Shown in pieces: positions 1-7,795 of a DNA stretch of 64,000 nt. Source of the stretch: Hyposmocoma kahamanoa (lineage: Eukaryota > Arthropoda > Insecta > Lepidoptera > Cosmopterigidae); assembly GCF_003589595.1 (NCBI RefSeq), contig NW_020653851.1, positions 23,962,326 through 24,026,325 of the forward strand, read 5' to 3'. Below the pieces are notes generated by a model that worked only from the letters and a program-made list of their open reading frames with translations, did not search any database and was not told where the DNA came from. Position numbers and translations under genes: made by a program. Within the stretch, counting starts at the first letter, position 1; each line of letters starts with the position of its first letter.

Positions 1-139
1 GGATCGTACGGGAAAAAATTTAAAATGCACTTTTGGCTCGGTTATCCCATTTGATTAAATGTGAATACTTATTTTTTTAAATGAACGATTACCACACGTA
101 ACTACGCGTACGTTGCTTAGTCTATATTTAGTTGAAAGA
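1..139. other. AT-rich sequence without recognised feature
   Basis: No gene, repeat family member or structured element was recognised here. It leads directly into a degenerate LINE end. Confidence 0.4.
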
Positions 140-430
140 AAAAAGGTACTAACAAGAATGAAGCAAAGCAGAAACGTCTTGAAAATAGTTGGAAACCGAA
201 GAGGAAGTCTGATGGGCCATCTAATGGGACATGAAGACTTCAATAAAAACAGGATCAAAGGAAAAGTGGATAGCAAGGACGAGGACGGCCGCGAACAATT
301 TATGTTTGACCAAATCAAAAGAAAAATGGGAGCCACGTCGTATAACAAGGTCAAAGAAAGTGCTTTTCTGAGGACAAAATGGCATTTACTACACCGTCGA
401 GAGCCTGGATCTCTAAACTCCGAGAGATAT
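140..430 (+). pseudogene. LINE polyprotein C-terminus, degenerate
   Basis: The open frame running through here encodes a tail resembling the region after the reverse-transcriptase thumb of non-LTR retrotransposons. A histidine-rich GHLMGHEDFNKN stretch is followed by a basic GKVDSKDEDGRE linker, then DQIKRKMGATSYNKVKE and a closing WHLLHRREPGS. In intact relatives the first part reads like a LGHV-RH motif, the linker is Arg/Gly-rich, and the last block sits at the extreme C-terminus. Upstream reverse-transcriptase core is absent, so this is a 5'-truncated insertion. The open frame is an accident of decay, not a host gene. The family assignment comes from recognised pattern, not alignment. Confidence 0.6.
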
Positions 431-528
431 AGCCGTGATATTGTTTATCGAGTACTTAGGCATTCGCTTTGCTATACATTAATAGTAAAAAATGTATAAT
501 AAATTGATTATATTCTAGATTAAGATGA

Positions 529-670
529 ATGGATTGTGTGAAGGATGACATGGGTAGAAAAGGTGTGAGTATGGAAATGACGGCTGATAGGGGAGAGTGG
601 AAGAAAAATACATGTTGTGCCGTCCCCACCTAGCGTGGAATAAGGACAGGAAGAAGAAGAAGAAGATTAA
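529..670 (+). pseudogene. RTE-like LINE C-terminus with (GAA)n tail
   Basis: A short frame from the ATG at 529 to the TAG at 631 reads MDCVKDDMGRKGVSMEMTAD and then RGEWKKNTCCAVPT. This matches the terminal block of RTE-like LINEs (the MD-V-DMR-GV...DR--WK pattern ending in Cys-Cys-Ala-x-Pro). It is followed by GTGGAATAAGGACAGG and a GAAGAAGAAGAAGAAG run at about 650-665, the sort of simple-repeat 3' tail such elements carry. Only the last 34 codons survive. It lies about 100 bp downstream of a different LINE end in the same orientation, so the two insertions are independent. Confidence 0.6.
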
Positions 671-765
671 TTTATATTTCAGATATACCACAGAATGTAG
701 ATTGTTTTGTACATCTAAAAAAATATATAATTAAAAAAATAAATATATATTTAGTTTTTGCCACA
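671..765. other. AT-rich spacer
   Basis: Very AT-rich spacer between a LINE tail and a RepD copy. Nothing else was recognised. Confidence 0.4.
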
Positions 766-925
766 CGTCGGAAATGACTTTTCGGATCTAAATCGCTTAT
801 ATTTGTTTTTTTAAACAAATCCACGTTTAGAGTTCTTTACAGGTTTGTTTGTCCGCCATTCTTCGAAATAACAAATAGGCGATTGGATCTGGAAATAAAA
901 TAATTTCATTTCCAATCAGCGAAGT
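766..925 (+). mobile_element. RepD copy (diverged)
   Basis: The sequence contains CGGATCTAAATCGCTTATAT, then TTGTTTTTTTAAACAAATCC and CTTTACAGG, in the same order as in the RepD copies at 18738-18885 and 63930-64000. It ends with AATAATTTCATTTCC, the reverse of the family's opening block, so the element is bounded by inverted copies of GGAAATGAAA. It is clearly older than the other copies. Confidence 0.6.
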
Positions 926-1085
926 GCTGTAAAAGATAACGATGTATGTGAATTTTTAACATACCTGCTACTTAGTAAATACGAAACGTGATTGTACCGG
1001 CACCGCCTTTTGTTACTTCTACCGTTGCTATCTTAATGTATATAATCTCTATCTGTCTATCATGTCATGGCGACCACTTTGACTC
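926..1085. other. No recognised feature
   Basis: Unassigned sequence between RepD and a minus-strand LINE end. Confidence 0.4.
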
Positions 1086-1316
1086 CTAGTTGGGTTGGCG
1101 CTGATGCTCTCGAAGATGACTAATGTAGCCAATCTTCGCGACAAACTTTCGTGTGCTTTGAGTGAGTACACCGCCAACATAATTATAGTTAATGACAGAG
1201 GGTGGGCGGGCCTTTATCTCGACACGTTTAGCATCGAGTTCAGCTTTACGGTGCTCTTCGAACTTGTGGACTGGACTCTTCACAATTCCCCGCCATTCGG
1301 GGTGCAGTGCTGCCAA
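1086..1316 (-). pseudogene. LINE C-terminal zinc-finger tail
   Basis: On the minus strand the frame encodes HPEWRGIVKSPVHKFEEHRK, then AELDAKRVEIKARPPSVINY and a terminal KIGYISHLREHQRQ. In several LINE families the C-terminus is a WR---(S)--FE--R---LD-KR-- helix, then a proline-containing linker and a single C2H2 finger ending SHLR-H. The histidine half survives here. The segment where the two cysteines should be reads LTQSTRKFVAKIG, so both zinc-binding Cys are gone. It is a truncated, inactive copy with no reverse-transcriptase core beside it. Confidence 0.62.
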
Positions 1317-1383
1317 ATCTTCCCATTAAGACGGCAATGTTACATTTTCTCGTATGTCGAATGTATATAATATGGAGCAAGCA

Positions 1384-1604
1384 AGTAGCAATAGCGGTAA
1401 AGCTCCTTGTGAAAGAGTTCGTCCAGGTAAGTAACTTCTCTATTTTTGTCTCTTCCAAACAGGAATTCAGCAATGCTCACATTACTGCGTTTCGGTTTCG
1501 AATGGTAAGGGTGCTGGGGAAATTACAGGCACATGGGACTTGTCAACTTACGTCTCAGGGTGACCCTTGTGATTTAAAACTCTGTGTGGCACTGCAATTG
1601 TTAT
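1384..1604 (+). mobile_element. RepA copy, 5' part (split by insertion)
   Basis: RepA consensus blocks appear in order: CTCCTTGTGAAAGAGTTCGT, an AATGCTCACATTACTG palindrome, GGGTGCTGGGGAAATTACAG, CACATGGGACTTGTCAACTT and GGCACTGCAATTGTTAT. The copy stops at TTAT (1604). The missing 3' end, starting GGATAGGCG, resumes at about 2055, so the element was interrupted by the 1605-2054 insertion. Confidence 0.85.
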
Positions 1605-2054
1605 TTTATTTATTACTCAATTTATTTTGTTTCTTTGTCTAATTGTTGCTTGTGTCAAATTTTATTTACTTAGTGCCCAATTGTCTACTATTATTTGATG
1701 TGAATATTTCGTATCATGTTTTTTAAATTACTTATTTACTATTCAAATTGATTACTTAGTTTGTCCAATTGTTGGTTATGTCAAATTTTAGTCACTTAGT
1801 GTCTAAATGTCTACAGTTGTTTTAATTTAGATTTTTGTTTTGTACGTAACATAACATATTATTATTTGAATTGTGGTGTTCCATATTATAACGGGCCGTG
1901 ACAGAATAACAGCGACGGCTTTGTAATCAACATAGTCCTCTTTGTATGCCTCTTTTGTATTTCTATTTTAATTGAAATTATTTTTATTAATTTTTTGTTG
2001 TTTTCTTTGAAATTTATGCCTGTCAAATAAAGCCTATTTTATTATTATTTTTAA
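1605..2054 (+). mobile_element. LINE-type 3' tail inserted into RepA
   Basis: This 450 bp AT-rich segment separates the two halves of a RepA copy. It ends in CTGTCAAATAAAGCCTATTT followed by ATTATTATTTTT, so a polyadenylation signal sits just before an ATT-rich tail, as at LINE 3' ends. No coding remnant was recognised, so this is probably a 3'-UTR-only, strongly 5'-truncated insertion. Internal near-repeats of TTGT-AATTGT--TTATGTCAAATTT occur at about 1638-1665 and 1759-1788. Confidence 0.65.
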
Positions 2055-2147
2055 TGGATAGGCGTTTCGTTTACCACCTACTCGATGCCACCAGGCGAAC
2101 GACATGTTCGACCCGGTACTTGGTATTATATAAAAAAAATAAGCAGA
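2055..2147 (+). mobile_element. RepA copy, 3' part
   Basis: GGATAGGCGTTTCGTTTACC, then CCACCAGGCGAACGACATG and ACTTGGTATTATATAAAAAA, match the last 90 bp of RepA. It completes the unit begun at 1384. Confidence 0.85.
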
Positions 2148-2149
2148 CT

Positions 2150-2545
2150 AGCCACTTGACTGTAGGTGGACATTTGCAACACCATAGAGTTGCCTATGCG
2201 TTGGCCTTTGTGAGTTCTGTTTACTCACTTATTAAAGGACGTGAAACAAACACTTCAGGATTCCAAATCTTGCAGGTTTCAGGAAGGAATGAACACGATA
2301 CCCGCTTGATCTTCTATGGTATCAAGGATGTGTGGATGGGCGTGCGGTGACGGTGGATTACTCCATTATGCTCAGACGGTGTAGCCAAGGCTTCTCCGTA
2401 GATTATAGGGTTCCAAATCGTCTGTGAGCTTGGGATCGTTGACAACATGAATGGCCCGACGTAGAATGGAGTCAAGTGAATTAAGCTCCTATTCGGGAGC
2501 TCCGGAAAAGAGATGCGAGCTCCATTTCCAAGAGGCACAACTCCA
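2150..2545 (-). pseudogene. LINE reverse-transcriptase C-terminus, broken
   Basis: Reading the minus strand gives NSLDSILRRAIHVVNDPKLT followed by DDLEPYNLRRSLG. This is the LDSV-RRA-RIV-DP-LTD-LEPL-LRR-(V/F)GSL block just after the reverse-transcriptase thumb in Jockey/CR1-type LINEs. After a stop the homology continues in another frame (SFLPETCKIWN, equivalent to FLPRT-RLWN). At least one stop and two frame changes make it non-functional. It abuts the poly-A end of the RepA copy at 2147. Confidence 0.65.
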
Positions 2546-3250
2546 GTTGTGCCTGCGCTTTGTGTAACAAAAGTCAGTAACGTAGTATAAAATATCGCCT
2601 TACTCTATTGAAAACAATTTATCCGAAACTATAATTTCTCTAAACTTTGAAATTGAACGCCATGTACGCGAGGCATGAAGTACAAATTTTTAACAAAGAA
2701 TTTCAACACGTTGCACATCGCTAGGCGTGTGTGGTGCACTGTACATGTACCATTACGTGTACAGAAATAAGTGCTCTATATTATGAACTATACGGGCTGG
2801 CGCGGCTTCAAATGTTATTGTTATAAATATAGGAAACTCACTTGAAATAACTCTTTGTGCTAAGGTGTAGTCTAGGCGGATCTGAAATCGATAATATCAA
2901 CATTAAGCGGCATCATAAGATGGTTGACCTTCCGAGCCACTTCGCGGCCTTGTTGGAACTCCATTGGGAACGATAAATGTGAACAAATATCTATTTACAA
3001 AGTAAACAGATGCTAGAGTTTCTTACCCGTTCTTCTTAAGGAAATGTTTCATTTATTTACTATTGTTAGCATCATTGACCTAAGGTCAATGGTTAGCATT
3101 TATTTGATTTTTTTTTTTTGTGCTAAATTAATTTGAAAACCATCACTGTAGCTTTCGAGAGGTCGTATGCAAAGAAATATTACGTATGATTATAATGAAA
3201 ATGATAAAATTAATTTTGTATTTATTCGCAAGCATTAAAAAAAAGCAAAA
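2546..3250. other. Gene-free AT-rich stretch
   Basis: No gene recognised. A short GTTTCTTACCCGTTCTTCTT block near 3018-3037 resembles the 3'-UTR segment of the LINEs at 40293-40870 and 47100-47870. The rest is unassigned. Confidence 0.4.
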
Positions 3251-3698
3251 ATGCGATATAATATCGAGCATTTAAGGAATATATGTTGTAGCTACTTGAA
3301 TGAACATTATTCGGAATTTTATGAAATATATACCGATGGATCCAAGGTTAAAGATGGGGTTGGCACAACCTTTTACGATCCTGATGGGAAGACGATTGCC
3401 ATTTCGAATAGATACTAACGTGTCCATAATGTGTGCTAAGCTTGTACCGATCTCTGAGGCCTTGTCCTATATAAACTCTGTGGATTGTGATAGATTCGTA
3501 ATGACTGACTCTAAAAGCTCGCTTCAACACATAGCTCGGTCAACCTCGACTATTCAAGGCACCCCAATAGCCTATACAATCACAGACCAGATCTTAGAAT
3601 TACAACGCAACTCTAAAATAATCTGGCTTCAGTGGATACCCTCACAAGTTGGCATTATTGGTAACGAGAAGTTAGATTCACTTGCTAAGCGAGCTTAG
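3251..3698 (+). pseudogene. LINE RNase H domain, frameshifted
   Basis: Two overlapping frames encode one RNase H domain. The first, from the ATG at 3251 to a TAA at 3416, ends FYEIYTDGSKVKDGVGTTFY, which is the YTDGS motif holding the first catalytic Asp. The second, from about 3427, carries SEALSYINSVDCDRFVMTDS (the second catalytic Asp in TDS) and closes WIPSQVGIIGNEKLDSLAKR, corresponding to WIPSH-GI-GNE-AD-LAK. In the last motif the usual His is Gln and the usual Asp after the Glu is diverged, in addition to the frameshift near 3416-3430. RNase H at the C-terminus is typical of Jockey/I/R1-group LINEs. No reverse transcriptase precedes it, so this is an isolated fragment. Confidence 0.8.
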
Positions 3699-4121
3699 TG
3701 AACTGGCGATAGGATGTCTATTTTGCCATATTACACAGATTGTTTGTATAAAATTTAAAACTTATTGCCATCAGCTGTGAAAAGAATACTTTGATGAGAC
3801 GAAGCAAAGATACTGTACAAAATATAATATATTTAGATAGTCTTAATCTAGATTAGATGTATAAATTAAGAAGCATTACGAAGCCAAATTACCATTAACA
3901 TACACGATAAAGCTCTAAAAAAAATCATAAATTAATGGAATTAATTTGTATTGTGTAAAGGCTAGATCGTAATATTAAGCATTGAGAAATTAATCTATAG
4001 ATAGATCAATTCGCACACCTTGGTGTAATAAAACCACATCTGAAAAATGAATTTTTCAGGAGAGAGGTCTAAGATTTGACGAACGAAATTAGTCGAGAAC
4101 TTTTACAAAGACAGAACTACT
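3699..4121. other. Gene-free AT-rich stretch
   Basis: Unassigned AT-rich DNA immediately downstream of the RNase H relic. It may include decayed LINE 3' UTR, but no tail was identified. Confidence 0.35.
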
Positions 4122-4245
4122 AGAACTGGCGTCTTTCTATGTGCATATTGTCGGATCTTTGTATTTGCTTTTCAAAGAGGTTTTAGCCGTAGCGCCATCT
4201 ATGAGAAATCTATGAAAATATTTCGTCATCGCAGGCATCTTTGTA
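4122..4245 (-). mobile_element. RepT fragment
   Basis: TCTTTGTATTTGCTTTTCAA, TTTTAGCCGTAGCGCCATCT and ATGAGAAATCTATGAAA are the conserved body of RepT as seen at 33425-33690 and 24519-24812. The tRNA-like head is missing. Confidence 0.7.
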
Positions 4246-4908
4246 TTAATAATTTTAACTTTTCAAATTTAAAATTTCTTAAATAATAAATTTATAATTA
4301 AAAGGAATTTCACAAAAAAATAATTGCACATCAATTAAAAAAAATAACTTTTTTATGTTTAGATAACAGAGTTATAATACGTAATTTATTTCGTGTAGTT
4401 TATATTATTTTTATAACTGTGATAAAAGCATTTTTGGCGTACGATCATTTCTGACTTCTACCAAAGATACAGTTTACAAGAAGAATACATTTATTGCATA
4501 ACTATAGGTAATTACGTAACGTCTTAAAATGTTCCATTGGTTTGTGCTTTATAGTCTAGAAGTTAAAGTCTACTATATTATTTAAATGTCACAGATTAAA
4601 ATTCAATTGTATTACATTATGGAAGAAAAGAAAAAAAATATTTCACATAACTAGATACCAAATTGTCGTTGTCGTCGAAAAACTCTTGTAATCATGCGGA
4701 ATCCTATTGTTATCTAGACCGCCATTACGGAAAAACTTTAGTGGTAAAAAGTTGAAGTGTTTAACGTTAGCAATGGAAGATTGATCTCTTGGTCCGTTTT
4801 TAATATTCGGTGTTATTTTATTATATAATGTTCAACTTGACCGCAGTATAATTTTTTTGAAAGAAATTAGACTAGATACTTCTGGACAATTCCATTCTAG
4901 GTTTTTGT
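4246..4908. other. Gene-free AT-rich stretch
   Basis: Long A/T runs. No coding or repeat family was recognised. Confidence 0.4.
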
Positions 4909-4916
4909 TTGGTCGA

Positions 4917-5152
4917 CAGTGTTGCCAGGTTCTACTAATTTCTCAGTAGATCTACAGTTTTGGTTCGACATTGACTGTTTTACTGATAATTAACGAAAAA
5001 TGTCTTGTTTTTTGGAAATTTGTCCTGTTGTAATTATGCATGGCAGAAATTTGTTTAAGGGATGATTGTAACAGCACAAATTTCTAAAAACAATAAACGT
5101 CGGCCTAAAACTGTAGATTACTGATAATCAGTAGACCTGGTAACACGTCCTG
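4917..5152. mobile_element. MITE-L, hAT-like, 236 bp
   Basis: The element starts CAGTGTTGCCAGGTTCTAC and ends GTAGACCTGGTAACAC(GTC)CTG, so the ends are inverted repeats of about 40 bp (continuing through CTACAGTTTT / AAAACTGTAG). It is flanked by TTGGTCGA (4909-4916) and TTGGTCGG (5153-5160), an 8-bp target duplication with one mismatch. CAG...CTG ends with an 8-bp duplication are characteristic of hAT transposons. There is no coding capacity, so it was moved in trans. Confidence 0.75.
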
Positions 5153-5160
5153 TTGGTCGG

Positions 5161-5344
5161 GTGTACCTTGCGGATTCAAAATTTTGCCATCTATGACGTG
5201 TAAAACTATCATAAAACAACAACTGTACAAAAATATATTAATATTGGGGTTTTCAAAGGAATAAGAATAAATTAATTTTGACGATTTCAATTGTAATAAA
5301 AACAAATTCTTGGAAATACAAAAAGCTAAGCGTCGCTTGGGTCA
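5161..5344. other. No recognised feature
   Basis: AT-rich spacer between MITE-L and a retroelement fragment. Confidence 0.4.
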
Positions 5345-5840
5345 CCACGGTCACCACCTTTGGGTCTTTCCTGCCAGCTGAGCGCCGGCCGTATCTCCCG
5401 GCTTGCGGCCCTCGACGACATCAACCGCAGGACCTTAGCCACGTCAACGTCCCCGCTATTCTCGAGCCAAGCGGCATGTCGTGAACTGATGACAATCGCC
5501 CGAGTGGAATGACACTCATTATGTGTGGGTATGGTGCTGCAGGCGCTGGTGTGGGACACCACGTGTGCCGACACAATTGCCTCATCCCAACTCCAACACA
5601 CAGACAAGAGGGCTGATTCCGCAGCTGAGCTAGCGGAAATAATAAAAAGTAATAAATACCAGGACCTCGACTCCGACTACCTGTTTATAGCCTTTGGAGT
5701 AGAAACCTTTGGCCCGTGGGGTCCCGGTGGCCATTATCTGTACAAATTTTATCCAAAAAATTAACAGACTGTCTGGGAAACCGGCGCAGCTAAATTCCCA
5801 CTCGACACAGTAGCATAGTCGTACAACGTGGAAGCAAACA
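5345..5840 (+). pseudogene. Retroelement ORF C-terminal domain, frameshifted
   Basis: Several frames together retain a conserved retroelement C-terminal region: SAGRISRLAALDDINRRTLA, then VLQALVWDTTCADTIASSQL, AAELAEIIKSNKYQDLDSDY, AFGVETFGPWGP, and finally LTDCLGNRRS plus VVQRGSKH. The order VWD-T--DT-A-S, AAE-AE--K--KY, FVP-(G/A)VETLGPWGP and RLI--TGD-RA-S-L-QR-SI-IQRGNAA is familiar from transposon proteins annotated as reverse transcriptases. The WD...E--K pattern suggests, as an inference, a nuclease-like fold. At least three frame breaks and stops make it dead. GC content is well above the flanks. A second, poorer copy of the same domain lies at 25872-26085. Confidence 0.68.
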
Positions 5841-6265
5841 CCGCACCACTTAGCTTGCCACATAGCGAGTCTACGTTCTGTTTCCAATTCAAGGTGGGAT
5901 CCATCGTAAAAGCCAAGAACTTGCATTTGTCAGTCACCGGAATAGGACACTGGATACTCACACTCGGAACGCGCCTATCAGACAAGAGCATAACATTTGA
6001 TTTGCTTACGGTGAGTATCAAACCATTTGTTGAAAAGTGTTAATTTTTTGATTGAGTTGCTCGTAAGTGAGCGCACTGACCACTACAGAATACAGAATAT
6101 ACAATACAGAATTATTTGACCTTCCGATAAGGCAGATGGTAGGTCATTTATAAAGATCATAAAAAGGGTATTCCCCAGCGCAGATCTTTGTGGAATCCCA
6201 ACCGCCACGCTACCAGACTCCGACATCAGCCTTTTTCCACCCGACATCACTTCAATCGTTTGTGT
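5841..6265 (-). pseudogene. LINE reverse transcriptase (palm to thumb), broken
   Basis: The minus strand carries SGSVAVGIPQRSALGNTLFM followed by IFINDLPSALSEGQ, the G(V)PQGS-LGPLLF-IYINDLP motif of LINE reverse transcriptase. Further on, VVVSALTYEQLNQKINTFQ and KSNVMLL...FTMDPTLNWKQNVDSLCGKL match the thumb (LG-TLD--LNW--HI--LC-KL). The catalytic YADD box between them is not readable. That stretch is a TGTATT/TTCTGT-rich run (about 6085-6110) and the frame changes across it. The element meets the plus-strand fragment at 5345-5840 with almost no spacer. Confidence 0.75.
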
Positions 6266-6300
6266 TCGGTTTTACAAAAACGATCGCAGTAGACCGTATT

Positions 6301-6435
6301 AGAGCTTTAAATCGCGAAGATCTGAGAGGCACTGCCAGTGCACTTTGAGACATAATAGTTGACAAGTCCCATGTGCTTGTTATTTCACCATTCACATTAC
6401 TGTTTGGCGGCAGGAATAGGTAAAGAAGCGGGACT
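6301..6435 (-). mobile_element. RepA fragment
   Basis: Central RepA in reverse orientation: AGAGCTTTAAATCGCGAAGA, GTTGACAAGTCCCATGTGC, CACATTACTGTTTGGCGGCA. Both ends are missing and there is an internal deletion after TTTCACCA. Confidence 0.75.
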
Positions 6436-6754
6436 TCCTATTTATTCAACCAATTCAATTCGTGTAAATAGTTAGTTAGATTATATTAAATTACATGCAT
6501 GTTAGTTTTTAAGGAATGTATTTGAAAAGTTAAGTCATTGTAACTTGAATTAAAAATTCAATAAAATAAATAAAAAAATCTTGTATTTCTCGTTAATCAT
6601 CATGTCCGCTCTTACTTTTGTTCGTTTTTTTACGAACTGACAGATCTATGGCTCTAGTAAACCGAACACACCGAACGAGTTTATAAAACGAGTCAGTGCA
6701 GATGTAAAACTTTGTCTTTATTAATAAACTTGAAAGTAATAAATCACTGTTTGA
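6436..6754. other. Gene-free AT-rich stretch
   Basis: Contains AATTAAAAATTCAATAAAAT and an AAATAAAAAAA run near 6550-6575 that could be a decayed LINE tail. Nothing else was recognised. Confidence 0.35.
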
Positions 6755-6960
6755 TTGACATTTCGGAGTGTGCGCAGGAACTTTTCAGTTTAGTTCCACC
6801 CTCACCTTCCGTTTCTTCGAAACATTGATCCATCCCTATGTTATTGACTTACCACCCATTCGCACGAAGGGCTTTGCTTCACTCTTCCTAATGAGTACCG
6901 CCATTACCATTCCTTTGAATGGAATACATTGCCGGCACCTGTTAAAGTAAATAGGCATTT
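6755..6960 (+). pseudogene. LINE-alpha C-terminus relic
   Basis: The reading GAGTGTGCGCAGGAACTTTTC gives ECAQELF, and a shifted frame gives HPYVIDLPPIRTKGFASLFL. These are two consecutive landmarks of the LINE-alpha reverse-transcriptase C-terminus seen at 62385-63005 (ECAMELH... and HPYVVVNPRTRTKRYASTFV). The frame break between them and the loss of the following EWNSLPA block mark it as a relic. Confidence 0.6.
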
Positions 6961-7027
6961 TGTAGACAAATGCGTAACATCGGGGAGATTGTTGTCAAGC
7001 GTTTGCCTACCTATAAAAGATTTTAAA

Positions 7028-7345
7028 AAATCCTTCGATCTGGTTCGGCTCGAACCTGTGACCACGCCATACCGGGGCTATTGCTCTATCAACTGAGCTG
7101 CGGTACAAGTCACTGGCATACTGATTTTGATTCAAACCGGAATCGATCCGATCGGGTAGTCTCGCAATCTGATGGGTAAATTAACTATTGTTCCGATTAG
7201 AAATGTCAAAGTTCGACTCGTAAGAGACGCAGTTTCCGATCGGAGATATTTATCTATGTTCTTGCAGATGTTTGTTTTTGGATTTCTGTCATGGCGCCAT
7301 CTGTGCGAAATTTATGAAAGTTTTTCTTCACTCAGCCAGCGATGG
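7028..7345 (-). mobile_element. RepT copy
   Basis: The minus strand reads a tRNA-like head at about 7040-7115 (CAGCTCAGTTGATAGAGCAA as A box, ACAGGTTCGAGCC as B box) and the body GATGGCGCCAT...AAATTTATGAAAG at about 7290-7320. A stretch at 7118-7215 not shared with other copies separates head and body. Confidence 0.65.
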
Positions 7346-7379
7346 ACTAGAAATGTCGCTTCAGTACTTGATGACAAAA

Positions 7380-7620
7380 ATCCGTGGTAGTAACCCGTTT
7401 ACTTCTTGCAGGTAGTTTCGATCTAAGATGTTTATATATATAAGTAAATTCAAATATATATTTACAAAGAGCAACCCCTAGAGTTTCTTGCTCATTCTTC
7501 TCAGGGGAATTTGTCTTACGAATGAGTAGTACGGTTTAATCAGTATACAACTATTACAAGTCTAATTTGCTTACCTATGAAATGTAGATTATTTGATTGA
7601 CTTGACTTGATTAATTGCAA
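7380..7620 (+). mobile_element. LINE 3'-UTR fragment
   Basis: AGAGTTTCTTGCTCATTCTT then CTCAGGGGAATTTG, ending ATTATTTGATTGACTTGACT. This is the same arrangement as the non-coding tails of the LINE-delta copies at 40720-40870 and 47750-47870. No coding part remains. Confidence 0.55.
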
Positions 7621-7654
7621 TGTTTACTACCGTGATATTCGTATATTGTTCGTG

Positions 7655-7795
7655 AAGTGAGAGCCTCGGCATGGCGAGGTCGCTGGTTCGAGTACAATCG
7701 GATCGACGAAATTTCTCTTTGTGTTTGTTCGACCTTTGTATCAAATGTAAACAAAAAATCAAGTGGAATATTTTCCCAAAAAAATAAATGTACCT
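7655..7795 (+). mobile_element. RepT 3'-end fragment
   Basis: A B-box-like GGTTCGAGTACAATCGGATCG is followed by TTGTTCGACCTTTGTATCAA and a diverged AACAAAAAATCAAGTGGAAT end, in RepT order. The A-box region is weak (GCCTCGGCATGGCGAGG). Confidence 0.55.
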
